Of a stretch of 64,000 nt of DNA, positions 10,201 through 18,374 are shown in pieces. Where the stretch lies: positions 1 to 64,000 of the forward strand of contig DUSN01000069.1 in NCBI GenBank assembly GCA_012842605.1. Direction: 5' to 3'. The translations under genes were made by a program, and so were the position numbers. The number at the start of each line of letters is the position of its first letter. Position 1 is the stretch's first letter. Origin of the DNA: Clostridiales bacterium. GTDB taxonomy: Bacteria > Bacillota > Clostridia > Caldicoprobacterales > DTU083. The notes under the pieces are model-generated. The model searched no databases. It was given only the letters and a program-made list of their open reading frames with translations, and was not told the DNA's origin.

Positions 10201-10563
10201 TAAATCTGCTGTTTTATTCTCTGCAGAAAGATCCACAATCCAGAACCAGATATCTTCTTTGGCAGGGTGAAATGCAACCTTATAAGATATTCCGTCCACA
10301 CATCCTCTATGTACCAAAACATTCCGTCCTGCCAGCAATTCCGACCGTGACTGCCTTCCCAAAAGAGGATAAGCGGCTATCCGGTCCCCGTTATATACTC
10401 TCAGGTAAATATTATTGACAGATCCGTCAATGCAGTTGCCCCAATAACCGTTAATAAGAAAGTCCTCATATGTAAATTCAAATATGTCTCCGGTAGGCAA
10501 AAATGAAAACCTGCCCGCTCCCTTGTCAAATGTTATGCAATCTTTTTTATGGGTTAATGTCAC
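7204..10563 (-). CDS. GH94-like glycoside phosphorylase (possibly 1,2-beta-oligoglucan phosphorylase)
   Basis: A 1119-aa protein with an N-terminal beta-sandwich part and a C-terminal (alpha/alpha)6-barrel of the GH94/GH36-like kind. Recognisable segments are AAWGTRDVCQGPMEF, WPQWFMFDKF, CHGDVVFWPLKSLGDYLL, YAGGDWDDTLQPADPSMKER and VGREISLQYVHAHIRYIEAM. The GDWDD segment (D760) is where GH94 enzymes carry the general acid. No signal peptide, so cytoplasmic. Length and overall plan resemble 1,2-beta-oligoglucan phosphorylases (about 1100 aa), which release alpha-glucose 1-phosphate from sophoro-oligosaccharides, but I cannot exclude another substrate or a hydrolase. It lies 59 bp after a sulfatase on the same strand, probably one transcript. 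The family is likely; the substrate is inference. Confidence 0.7.
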   Translation of the reverse strand: MTLTHKKDCITFDKGAGRFSFLPTGDIFEFTYEDFLINGYWGNCIDGSVNNIYLRVYNGDRIAAYPLLGRQSRSELLAGRNVLVHRGCVDGISYKVAFHPAKEDIWFWIVDLSAENKTADLIYGQDAGVALKGGVLTNELYMSQYLDHMVIKGENGYTVSSRQNLSQGGRNPYLQQGSLNTEIIGFSTDATQFFGNEYRKTYIPKVLYSNLPNVNYQFELAYIALQTAKMTINGNKRVVFYGIFKPDQPQPVTEILYAEELLRAYKSIQDSCEILKKVKKPPLKLEFGTPFVSEEFSENEICKLFTDRKLEEKADGKLLSFFTTYHTHVVLQQKEVLVERPHGHIICTRPDMRKVSKGLISSTNYMYGIFHSQLTAGNTSFNKLLSNARGFLNIIKNSGQRIFVKVNGVYRILTLPAAYEMGICFSKWYYKIEDDIIIVTAFVLADRPAAALQVSSRNGRKYDFIITNQLAMGEHEYFHPANILNMDGTILISKTVKEPWDPYPDLNFAIHATDFEYKIADDRIFFADGKPRNGTMLTIQLSSAEEFQLIIEGRMDRSDSSIEKLSKRRLDKEFKRYADHYRKLFSKFHLSGPESEQIEILNEIIWWYTHDALIHFAVPHGLEQPGGAAWGTRDVCQGPMEFFLANGHFDLMRDVLLRVFAHQYLETKEWPQWFMFDKFNYQAEECHGDVVFWPLKSLGDYLLASNDISILQEKIPYRLLSSHMVSEEKTTLLQHVKEAVETIEARFVGPGALVNYAGGDWDDTLQPADPSMKERLVSAWTVALAYQTLNQLAKALDEVEPEYSAKLKGICSDIRESFHEVLIKDGIPAGFVYFNDDNTIEYMLHPLDQKTGIKYRLLPLTRSIIAEMVDREQAEKNVDIINNHLSFPDGVRLMDRPARYAGGVSRYFQRAEQAANVGREISLQYVHAHIRYIEAMSKLGKAEKAWEAMFKINPILIKKSVPNAELRQSNTYFSSSEGAYLNRYDYQEYFDKLRDGSIKVKGGWRIYSSGPGLYVRQLVSHLLGIRFAADSLIIDPVLPDCLDGLRFDFMYSGYDISFVYHMSSDVQEVSVFFKDHKIQAKKLDNPYRPAGVSIDGDLVRKLLKDHSVFDIYLPLMKQD

Positions 10564-10622
10564 TCAGTTCACCTCTTAATCCACTTGAATAGCAATGCTG
10601 CTTCCGCTGAAACTTGTTATTA

Positions 10623-12083
10623 TTATCTAAACTCTCCCGGATGCCTCTCCCGCAAAAGCCGTGCGCCTTCCGCCCTGCCTGTTGCCTCAAGCCGTTTAAC
10701 ATAATGCTTCAGGTTGCCCTTGGCATGATAAGGACCTCCTTCTATCATAACAGTCCACAGCGGGTCAATGTCGCTGTCAGCAGTCATCAGCATATCATGC
10801 TGCCAGTCAACCAGGTACCTGCATGCTTTTGCACAAATATCGGGATGCTGTGCAGCTATATTATGCTGTTCATGAAAGTCCTCCTTGATATTAAACAGCA
10901 TTTCCCTGTCAAACAAATGAAAACCGTCGTGGTATGTTCTTATGTAAATATAGTCTCCAAATCTTACCGAGCGCTGGCAGACATGGGCACATTGAGACAA
11001 AATAAGGTATTCCCGGCCGCAGTCGGTTCCGTCGCGCAAAGCTGCGGCATAGCTCCTGCCATCCCATTTCTCATAGGGCTTTACATTCAAAAGCTCTGCC
11101 ATTGTAGGCGCAAGATCCAAATTGTAGTGCAGTCCTTTATCCACATGATTTTTCAGCATGCCCGGCCACTTGATTATCATGGGGATACGGGTAGTTATTT
11201 CATCCGCTGTCCCATGCTCAGCATAAATGCCAAGTTCACCCATGTTTTCTCCATGGTCGGAAGTAACAATGATTGCCATATCATCATATAAGCCGTTTTG
11301 TTTCAGGAAGTCCAGAATAACATTAATCTTTTGGTCCATATAAAGGATGTCCACATCATACCCGTCTATAACCTGCTTCATTTCATCCATATTCGTTGCT
11401 TTGCCCAACTGGCGGGGGCGGTCGGCCGGTGCCCAATCACTATACATTCCTAATTCATTGATGGAATGAGGTCCGACGTGCTTCTGATGCTGCGCAAATA
11501 CTTCCTGGGTAATCCATTCAGGAGGAGGGTCTTTTTCAAAAGGATTGCCCATTTCCATAGGAGCCCGATATGGTGTATGCGGATCCCAGAAATTAACGTG
11601 CAAAAACCAGTTGTCCTTCATGGCGTTTTTCTCCAGCCAATTTATAACTGAAGGCAGAATCTCATCGGCAGTTTCATCACCGCATTTGCCTGTATTTATA
11701 ACCTCATTTAATCCGGCAGTGAACCAATATGCCGAATGGCGCTCTGCAAAGGGGCTTATTGAAGCTGTATGCATGCCCGCTTTTCTGAAAATATTGAACA
11801 GGCTGTTCTCAAGCTGCTGGTCTTTGAAGCCTCTGTCAATGCCATAAGGCCGCAGGTCTGCAGCCAGGCCGCCATGATTCACAATGCCATTGTGGATTCC
11901 AAAACGGCCTGTAACAAGCGCAGCCCGGGACGGCAGACAAGGTGCATCAGAACAGTGATAATGATCAAATCTTACTCCATCCCGGGCAATTGAATCAATC
12001 GCAGGTGATGTTTCCCTGGAATACCCGTAACAGCTCAAATGGTCAGGCCGCAGTGTATCCAGATCGAGCATCAGTATCCTCAT
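10623..12083 (-). CDS. Formylglycine-dependent sulfatase (S1 family)
   Basis: A 486-aa sulfatase, hydrolysing sulfate esters or sulfamates from a sugar or other substrate. The metal-binding start MRILMLDLDTLRPDHLSCYG and the activation motif C-L-P-S-R (residues 49-53; Cys49 becomes formylglycine) are present, with VTSDHGENMGELG and the HVNFWDPHTPY segment further on. The ATG at 12083 follows GGAGGG; an upstream in-frame ATG at 12098 overlaps that site and is less likely. No signal peptide, so the substrate must be taken up first. As an anaerobe the host would need a radical-SAM maturase (anSME), not seen in this window. It shares a likely operon with the GH94-like phosphorylase. Substrate unknown. 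Confidence 0.9.
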   Translation of the reverse strand: MRILMLDLDTLRPDHLSCYGYSRETSPAIDSIARDGVRFDHYHCSDAPCLPSRAALVTGRFGIHNGIVNHGGLAADLRPYGIDRGFKDQQLENSLFNIFRKAGMHTASISPFAERHSAYWFTAGLNEVINTGKCGDETADEILPSVINWLEKNAMKDNWFLHVNFWDPHTPYRAPMEMGNPFEKDPPPEWITQEVFAQHQKHVGPHSINELGMYSDWAPADRPRQLGKATNMDEMKQVIDGYDVDILYMDQKINVILDFLKQNGLYDDMAIIVTSDHGENMGELGIYAEHGTADEITTRIPMIIKWPGMLKNHVDKGLHYNLDLAPTMAELLNVKPYEKWDGRSYAAALRDGTDCGREYLILSQCAHVCQRSVRFGDYIYIRTYHDGFHLFDREMLFNIKEDFHEQHNIAAQHPDICAKACRYLVDWQHDMLMTADSDIDPLWTVMIEGGPYHAKGNLKHYVKRLEATGRAEGARLLRERHPGEFR

Positions 12084-12200
12084 TATTAATCCCTCCATGC
12101 TTATAATTCTATTTATACGCTAAATCTATAAAGTTATGTAACAGCTGTTCAGCCTGAAAAAGCAAAATCATCAGCAACCGGTGTTCAGGATGATATCATT

Positions 12201-13157
12201 TCATGTTGTTATAGAGTTGTATTGTATTTGCTCGGCCAAAGTATTCCGCTCCCAAAATACCCCGTCAGTGTAGCCTTGAATTGATGGGTCTTCTTCAGCC
12301 ATTTCCAAACGCTTTTCAGCCCATACACAATACAGTTCATTCTGTTCAATGCCAATATACCTGCGTCCCAGCTTTTTCGCGACAACACTGGTAGTGCCGG
12401 AACCCAAAAAAGGATCCAGTACAACATCCCCGGGATTAGAGCTTGCCAGAATGAGCTTGGCTATAAGTTTCTCTGGCTTTTGTGTCGGATGGGCGGTGTT
12501 TTCCGGCATGGACCAGAAAGGAACGGAAATATCATCCCAGAAGTTGGAGGGGCATGTATCCCTGTAGTTTCCCTTCTCGGTTTCCTTCCAGTCCTTTGGT
12601 TTTCCGTTTTCCCTGTATGGGGCTATGACCTTTCTTCTTATTTTAACATCATCAAGATTAAATACATATTGATCAGACATGGTTGCATACCAGATGTCCT
12701 CCATGCTGTTTTTCCAGTTGGATTTTGCCCCTCTTCCCTTTTCTCTCTGCCAGGTTATCCGGTTGCGAACTGTTAATTTCTCTGTCAGCACCTGCCCAAT
12801 GATCAAACTGGATCCCCAGTCACAGCAGACATATATGCTGCCGGTATCCTTGACCAATGGCAAAACCAAATCCAGCCATTTTTCGGTAAATAACCTGTAT
12901 TCATCAATTTTTTTCTTTTGAAATATCCTGCCATGGTATCGCTTGGTCAGGTTATACGGGGGATCAGCTATTAAAAGATCAACACTTTTGGCCGGCAGAC
13001 AGGGTGCTGTCAGAAATATGTCGCCGCAGATCGTTGTATTAATGCAATCATTCAATTCTACAGGCTTGTTTATGACTTTGCATCTTTTTAAATAGTGCCT
13101 GCCCTCATCCAGGCTGATATCTATAGTTTTATTCCTTGGTGATTTTGACTTGGCCAT
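12201..13157 (-). CDS. Beta-class DNA methyltransferase (adenine-N6 or cytosine-N4), orphan
   Basis: A 318-aa SAM-dependent amino-methyltransferase. Catalytic motif DPPYNL (residues 65-70) comes first and the SAM-binding motif DPFLGSGTT (248-256) last, the order of the beta class. Between them lie HPTQKPEKLIAKLI and a central target-recognition region around residues 125-200 (for example ITWQREKGRGAKSNWKNS). The ATG follows GGAGG. There is no restriction endonuclease or specificity subunit next to it: neighbours are the sulfatase and the cobalamin-activation protein. So it is either an orphan, regulatory-type methylase or a remnant of a restriction-modification pair. The recognition sequence cannot be read. 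Confidence 0.88.
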   Translation of the reverse strand: MAKSKSPRNKTIDISLDEGRHYLKRCKVINKPVELNDCINTTICGDIFLTAPCLPAKSVDLLIADPPYNLTKRYHGRIFQKKKIDEYRLFTEKWLDLVLPLVKDTGSIYVCCDWGSSLIIGQVLTEKLTVRNRITWQREKGRGAKSNWKNSMEDIWYATMSDQYVFNLDDVKIRRKVIAPYRENGKPKDWKETEKGNYRDTCPSNFWDDISVPFWSMPENTAHPTQKPEKLIAKLILASSNPGDVVLDPFLGSGTTSVVAKKLGRRYIGIEQNELYCVWAEKRLEMAEEDPSIQGYTDGVFWERNTLAEQIQYNSITT

Positions 13158-13284
13158 AATTCCTCCGCCTATTCACATCCCCGGCTGTATACGGCTCAGG
13201 ACCTTTTTCAGTACATGCCTGTGCAGCATGATTCAATGCATGATTATCTCCCTTTTCAGGGGTAAGGAAGCTGCTAATTTATGC

Positions 13285-13968
13285 TTAAGCCTTATAAAAT
13301 TCCTTATATAAATCAGGATTATATTCTGCTCTTCTGTTGGGGCAGTTTTCCCTGGGGCACAGCTGGCAGCTTTCAAAATCAGATTCAGTTTGAAACAATA
13401 TACCTGAAACAGATTTGATTGGGATCATCAGGAAACTGTCTGTCAGTTCCAGTCCGATAGCCTCACGCACATTTCCAAGTATGCTGAACAGCTCCTTTTG
13501 CTGACTGATAGGCCAATCCTCCAGAGAACCGGGGTTCATTGATTTAACTTTACCCAGCTTGAATCTTTCTTCCAAATGCATATTTAAATGCTTTATCGCT
13601 TCTTCCAGTGCCTGTTCCATTATAATGCTGGCCCAGTATTGCTCAAGCATGTCTTCTATGCCCTGGGCCCAATCATATAATTCTCTGCCGCAGGTAGCAG
13701 CATAAGGAATAACCCTGTTAATGTTCTCAAAATTAACTTTCATGACCCGGCTGGACAACCTGACTCCGTCTACAATTACATGATCTTGCTGCTTACTGTC
13801 TATAGCTGACAGTTTATACATTGCTTTGGGTCTGCCAATCTCTTCTGCCTTTGCTGCCATATTACGCACTAAAGCAGCATCTTCACTTTGGGGGTCCAGA
13901 TGAATTCTTCTGAAAAGACGATCCAAGTCTACTTTGAACGAAATATTGTCTAAAACGGTATGCTTCAT
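13285..13968 (-). CDS. Stand-alone vitamin B12-dependent methionine synthase activation-domain protein
   Basis: A 227-aa protein whose C-terminal half matches the reactivation domain of cobalamin methionine synthase: MNPGSLEDWPISQQKELFSI and GLELTDSFLMIPIKSVSGIL. It ends with a cysteine cluster, CQLCPRENCPNRR, that could bind an Fe-S cluster and donate electrons for reductive reactivation of cob(II)alamin. In many Clostridia the domain is a separate protein that serves a shortened MetH or other corrinoid methyltransferases. The start ATG 13968 has an AAGGAGT site; a longer frame to 14037 lacks one. No metH is adjacent, but a UroD/MtaA-family gene lies 5.6 kb away. Confidence 0.85.
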   Translation of the reverse strand: MKHTVLDNISFKVDLDRLFRRIHLDPQSEDAALVRNMAAKAEEIGRPKAMYKLSAIDSKQQDHVIVDGVRLSSRVMKVNFENINRVIPYAATCGRELYDWAQGIEDMLEQYWASIIMEQALEEAIKHLNMHLEERFKLGKVKSMNPGSLEDWPISQQKELFSILGNVREAIGLELTDSFLMIPIKSVSGILFQTESDFESCQLCPRENCPNRRAEYNPDLYKEFYKA

Positions 13969-14134
13969 ATGAAAGACTCCTTGTGATTTAATATTTGACA
14001 GCTTTATACAGATTCCCAGCAGATTGTACAATTGCAATATGTACTTAACTCCAAATTATCTGCTTGCAGCTGATTATATTATATAATTATATCATGTCCT
14101 GGCACTGTCTGCTCAAAATTTAGCAATTTGCAAA

Positions 14135-14165
14135 GCCCCTGCAGCAGAAACTGCAGGGGCTTTTT
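14135..14165 (-). terminator. Bidirectional-looking terminator hairpin downstream of the ZIP gene
   Basis: A perfect 10-bp stem, GCCCCTGCAG (14135-14144) and CTGCAGGGGC (14151-14160), with A runs on one side and T runs on the other (TTTTT on the + strand, a shorter TTT on the minus strand). It lies 43 bp beyond the stop codon of the leftward ZIP gene, its most likely user. Confidence 0.8.
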
Positions 14166-14207
14166 ACTTCACATACTGTAGTTTAATTAATTTATCATCA
14201 ATACTCC

Positions 14208-15020
14208 TTATCCCAACACAACGTCAAGAAACATCATTATAACAAACCCAAACAATAGTGCATAGGTAGCCAGCTTGGAATGACCGTTATTGGTCTGACT
14301 TTCCGGTATTATTTCATGAGCTATCACAAAGAGCATAGCACCTGCTGCAAAAGCCAGGGTAAAGGGCAGCATCGGTTTAGCAATACTTACAAGGCTGATA
14401 CCCAAAAAACCTCCGATTGGTTCTACCAGCCCGGTTGCCAGTGCTACAAAGAAAGCTTTCCATCTGGGAATTCCTTCCCGTATCAAAGGCAATGCCACCG
14501 CAAGACCTTCAGGCAGATTCTGCAGTCCAATTCCAATGGCAATAGTCAGCCCATTAGCTATGTCACCATCACCAAAACCTACCCCGACTGCCATTCCTTC
14601 CGGAAAATTGTGTACGGTTACAGCCAAAATAAAAATCCATACCTTTCTTAGCCTGGGTTGTATGCTTAAAAACCCGCTTTTACCTCCGTTGTCAGGCAGG
14701 GAGTTGGCCAATAAATTAGTATTTGGAAAAAATTTATCTACTAAATCTAAAAATACACCACCGCTTAAAATTCCAATTAAAACTGTACTGGCTCCATTGA
14801 CACCTCCGCCGGCTTTTTCCAATGCCGGTACGATCAGGCTGAAGGATGTAGCAGCCAGCATTACTCCTGCCGCTGCCCCTAACAAAGCATCCAATACCTT
14901 TTTGGGGATATGCCTGGTAAAGAAGATCGGCAGTGATCCTATTCCTGTTGCTATGCCTGCTGCCAGGCTTGATATGACACCTACCCAGAATATGTTGAAC
15001 TGCATAAGATATTCTATCAT
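14208..15020 (-). CDS. ZIP-family divalent metal transporter
   Basis: A 270-aa membrane protein with about eight hydrophobic helices. The metal-binding motifs of ZIP helices 4 and 5 are clear: HNFPEGMAVGVGFGDG and LQNLPEGLAVALPL. It resembles the bacterial GufA/ZupT branch, which moves Zn2+ and other divalent metals into the cytoplasm. The ATG at 15020 follows GAGGGGG. It is a single-gene unit closed by the hairpin at 14135-14165. Substrate preference is not readable. Confidence 0.92.
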   Translation of the reverse strand: MIEYLMQFNIFWVGVISSLAAGIATGIGSLPIFFTRHIPKKVLDALLGAAAGVMLAATSFSLIVPALEKAGGGVNGASTVLIGILSGGVFLDLVDKFFPNTNLLANSLPDNGGKSGFLSIQPRLRKVWIFILAVTVHNFPEGMAVGVGFGDGDIANGLTIAIGIGLQNLPEGLAVALPLIREGIPRWKAFFVALATGLVEPIGGFLGISLVSIAKPMLPFTLAFAAGAMLFVIAHEIIPESQTNNGHSKLATYALLFGFVIMMFLDVVLG

Positions 15021-15233
15021 TGAGTAACCCCCTCATAAAATACCTGTTATATTCATCATATGGAGGCCTCTGATACATTGTGAGCAATATTATTGTGTAT
15101 ATATCCTATGCATATAGATGACTTATCAGAATGCAACCGATTGTAGTACAGCTTAAAAAGCTGCCCCGATAACAGGAACAGATCAGCGGCACATAAAGTT
15201 ATCAGCAAAATTGCAAACAGGTTATATAGAAGC

Positions 15234-15266
15234 AAAAAGACAAGTCCCCCAGTTCAGGACTTGTCT
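15234..15266 (-). terminator. Intrinsic terminator of the GH2 operon
   Basis: On the minus strand AGACAAGTCC (15257-15266) pairs with GGACTTGTCT (15238-15247) and is followed by a run of five Ts. It lies about 83 bp after the stop codon of the GH2 gene and closes the operon that starts at 19340. The rest of the 328-bp gap between the ZIP and GH2 genes shows nothing else I can support. Confidence 0.85.
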
Positions 15267-15348
15267 CTTTATCTATTGAATCTTTCTTTATTAAATAGAT
15301 AAATATTAAATTCAGTTATTCTAAGTACATTTTGATTTTTTTTCAAAA

Positions 15349-17115
15349 TTATTTACTGTTACCGGGTACCCAGCGGCCTTCGTTAATCTGCCTGATAATT
15401 GCTGGATCAATCTTGGGTTTGCGGTCATAAGTCATTACGCCGTTGATTTCCTGCTCTACATCAGTAATCTGGGTATATACAAACCCCTGTATATTGGGCG
15501 ATTCCAGCATGGCTGAAATTACATTGTAATAAGCCAAAGCAAACTCCTCATCTGAAGATACAGAAGAATACCCCCAGCCGGACCAGCTGCTCTTTTTATA
15601 GGAAATACCGCCGATTTCGGAAAGTATTACAGGCTGCCCTTCATAGCTCCAGCCTTCTGCAAACATTCCTCTTCCTGCCGGACGGCAGTTTATTGTGGAT
15701 TCTATTGAAGAATACCTGTTTTTCAATATATCCTTATGATACGCATAATCATGGATGGTCAGCAGGTCGCTCTTTGTATGTTCCCAGCCGTCATTTGAAA
15801 TTACCAGCCTGGTTTGATCCAATGACTTGATGAGATAATACAATGAGGCAGAATGAGCCTGCTGGTCTTTCCTGTTCATAATATTTTCTACTCCCCAGGA
15901 TTCATTTAACGGTGTCCACGCTACTATACACGGATGATTGTAATCACGCTCAATAATTTGCATCCATTCACGGATAAACCGGTTAACATACTTCCTGGAG
16001 TAGATATAAGCATTGGCAGCTTCGCCCCATACAAGGAAGCCTAACTTATCAGCCCAGTAAAGGTATCTGGGGTCTTCCACCTTTTGATGCTTTCTTACTC
16101 CGTTGAAGCCCATTTCCTTGCTAAGCTTAATATCTTTCACAAAATCCTCATCAGCAGGTGCTGTCAGCAGGGACTTCTCCCAATACCCTTGATCCAGCAG
16201 CATTTTCTGGTAATAAGGCCTGTTGTTGAGCATAAATTTTCCCGCCTGAACTGAAACCTTGCGCAGACCAAAATAGGATTTTACTTTGTCTACTACCATA
16301 TCACTACGGCTCAGTTCAAAGACAACATCAAACAAAACAGGATGCTCCGGCGTCCATACCATGGATTCCCCGCTTTGAACAGAAACCTCCTGATCCAGCC
16401 AGTAAGCCTTTTTCCCTCTGCCGTTAACCACTTGGAAATTATCCTTAATAAAGAGATTACCGGATAAGGTGATTTCTATGCCAAGGCATATGTCATCCTT
16501 GCAGCCATCCACCTCATATTCGATTTCTATCCGCATGTTGTCTAAATCCGGTGTGAACCAGACCTTTTTCAAATATGATTCGGATACGCCCTCAAGCCAT
16601 ACAGTCTGCCAAATGCCTGTAGTACGTGTGTAAAAGATGCTTTCGGAAGTCCTTTTCCAGTATTGTTTGCCCCTTGGCAGCTGCAAATCAGTGGTCGGGT
16701 CTTGAGCACGGACAACCAGTAGGTTATCTTCATTTAAATAGTTAGTAATTTCAACGGTAAATGGCACATGGCCTCCCTCATGAGTAACCATATGCTGTCC
16801 ATTGAGCCAAACATCAGCAATATAGTCAACTGCTCCAAAGTGCAGCAGAACTCTTTTGCCTTTAAACTCATCTGTTAACTTAAATCTTCTGCTGTACCAT
16901 ACAATATCATGAAAATCCTGGTTGTTTATACCCGATAACTCACACTGATATGCATATGGTACAATTATTTTCTGATCAAAGCATGGGTTGGCATACCATT
17001 TGCTGCGGACACCTTCGTCCTGATCGTCAAATGCAAAATTCCATTCTCCGTTCAGGTTCATCCAGCAGTCTCTTTCAAATTGCGGCCGTGGATACTCAAG
17101 CCTGGGAATATTCAT
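15349..17115 (-). CDS. Glycoside hydrolase family 2 (beta-glucuronidase/beta-galactosidase type)
   Basis: A 588-aa GH2 enzyme with the usual order: sugar-binding jelly roll (residues 1-180, starting PRLEYPRPQFERDCWMNLNG), immunoglobulin-like domain (180-295), and TIM barrel (from GLRKVSVQAGKFMLNNRPYY). The acid/base is Glu405 in LNESWG and the nucleophile Glu500 in LSEIGG. There is no signal peptide, so it acts on imported substrate. It is short for a beta-galactosidase and closer to beta-glucuronidase size, but the NxK and other glucuronide-specific signatures were not confirmed, so the sugar is open. Last gene of an operon after a Gfo/Idh oxidoreductase (22-bp gap), which suggests oxidation or epimerisation of the released sugar. 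Confidence 0.9.
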   Translation of the reverse strand: MNIPRLEYPRPQFERDCWMNLNGEWNFAFDDQDEGVRSKWYANPCFDQKIIVPYAYQCELSGINNQDFHDIVWYSRRFKLTDEFKGKRVLLHFGAVDYIADVWLNGQHMVTHEGGHVPFTVEITNYLNEDNLLVVRAQDPTTDLQLPRGKQYWKRTSESIFYTRTTGIWQTVWLEGVSESYLKKVWFTPDLDNMRIEIEYEVDGCKDDICLGIEITLSGNLFIKDNFQVVNGRGKKAYWLDQEVSVQSGESMVWTPEHPVLFDVVFELSRSDMVVDKVKSYFGLRKVSVQAGKFMLNNRPYYQKMLLDQGYWEKSLLTAPADEDFVKDIKLSKEMGFNGVRKHQKVEDPRYLYWADKLGFLVWGEAANAYIYSRKYVNRFIREWMQIIERDYNHPCIVAWTPLNESWGVENIMNRKDQQAHSASLYYLIKSLDQTRLVISNDGWEHTKSDLLTIHDYAYHKDILKNRYSSIESTINCRPAGRGMFAEGWSYEGQPVILSEIGGISYKKSSWSGWGYSSVSSDEEFALAYYNVISAMLESPNIQGFVYTQITDVEQEINGVMTYDRKPKIDPAIIRQINEGRWVPGNSK

Positions 17116-17137
17116 ATGTGTACCTCCATAACTATAT

Positions 17138-18301
17138 TTACAAGCTGTCTACTTCTATCCACTGCTTCTCTTCAATCGAAGTATCCACTGCCTCCAGGAC
17201 CTGGGAGCATTTTACTCCATCCTCAAAGTCAGGTGCTGCAGGCGTATCATTAGCTATAGCTTCCACAAATTCATACAATTCATGCACAAATGTATGCTCA
17301 TAACCAATGACATGACCCGTCGGCCACCATGCATGCATATAAGGATGAATGCCTTCAGTAGCCTGAATCAGGCGGAATCCTTGAACACCTTCTTCATCAG
17401 AAGCATTGTAATACAACAACTCATTCATACGTTCAAACTCAAATTTTATACTTCCCTTGCTGCCATTAATCTCAAATGACATTCCGTTCTTGTGTCCTTG
17501 TGCAAAACGAGTGGCTTCAAATGAGCCTAATGCACCATTTTTAAACTCAGTAAGGAACAGGGTTGCATCATCTACGGTTACTTTTCCCCTGGCTGCATTT
17601 TCCTGAGCTTTTCCACTCAAACCAGTCATCTTTTCCACAATGGGACGTTCCTTGATAAAGGTTTTGTTCATACCTATAACCTTATCAAATTCTCCCACAA
17701 GGAACCTGGCCAGGTCAATCAGGTGAGCACCAAGATCTCCCAAAGACCCTGATCCTGCTACGTTCTTGTCCAAACGCCATACCAGCGGGAATTCAGGATC
17801 AATAATCCAGTCTTGCAGGTATAAACCCCTGAAATGATAAATGGTGCCCAGTTTTCCTTCGTCAATTAGTTTCTTGGCCAATTGTACAGCTGGAGCAAAC
17901 CGGTAGTTGAAGCCTATCTGGTGTTTGACGCCCTTATCCCTGACAACCTTTAACATTTCTCGGGCATCCTTGAGGTTAAGAGCCAGAGGTTTTTCACAGA
18001 AAACATGTTTGCCGGCCTCAGCAGCTCCAATGGCAATTTCCTTATGGGCATTGCTGGGCGCGGTAATATCCACCATATGGATATCATCCCTCTGTACCAG
18101 TTTCTCCCATGAAGTTTCATAGCTTTCCCATCCAAATTGACGTGCTGCCTGAGATACCCACTCTTCATCCCTGCCGCATATAGCCTTGGTCTTTATTTCC
18201 ACACTGGGGTTAAAAAACATACCTATCCGATGGAACGCATTGCTATGGGCCTTGCCCATAAACTTGTAACCTATTAATCCAACATTTAGTATATCCTTCA
18301 T
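17138..18301 (-). CDS. Gfo/Idh/MocA family oxidoreductase
   Basis: A 387-aa NAD(P)-dependent sugar dehydrogenase of the glucose-fructose oxidoreductase/inositol dehydrogenase superfamily. The Rossmann start NVGLIGYKFMGKAHSNAF is followed by the signature HVFCEKPLALNLKDA, with the catalytic Lys in EKP, and by GSLGDLGAHLIDLARFLVG, which carries the conserved Asp and His. The ATG 18301 follows GGGGGTG. The downstream partner is GH2 and the upstream one a xylose-isomerase-like TIM-barrel protein; this trio is common in operons that oxidise, isomerise or epimerise sugars or inositols. Substrate unknown. Confidence 0.9.
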   Translation of the reverse strand: MKDILNVGLIGYKFMGKAHSNAFHRIGMFFNPSVEIKTKAICGRDEEWVSQAARQFGWESYETSWEKLVQRDDIHMVDITAPSNAHKEIAIGAAEAGKHVFCEKPLALNLKDAREMLKVVRDKGVKHQIGFNYRFAPAVQLAKKLIDEGKLGTIYHFRGLYLQDWIIDPEFPLVWRLDKNVAGSGSLGDLGAHLIDLARFLVGEFDKVIGMNKTFIKERPIVEKMTGLSGKAQENAARGKVTVDDATLFLTEFKNGALGSFEATRFAQGHKNGMSFEINGSKGSIKFEFERMNELLYYNASDEEGVQGFRLIQATEGIHPYMHAWWPTGHVIGYEHTFVHELYEFVEAIANDTPAAPDFEDGVKCSQVLEAVDTSIEEKQWIEVDSL

Positions 18302-18374
18302 GGAATTCACCCCCTGTATTGCAGTTTTATTTACTGCTGTTTTTCAGCTTCTCGCTGATATTATGCAAAAAAGC

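Noticed and set aside
10614-11291. Open frame of 225 codons on the + strand
   Set aside because: Shadow of the sulfatase gene on the opposite strand; composition is Cys/His/Phe-rich as in antisense frames.
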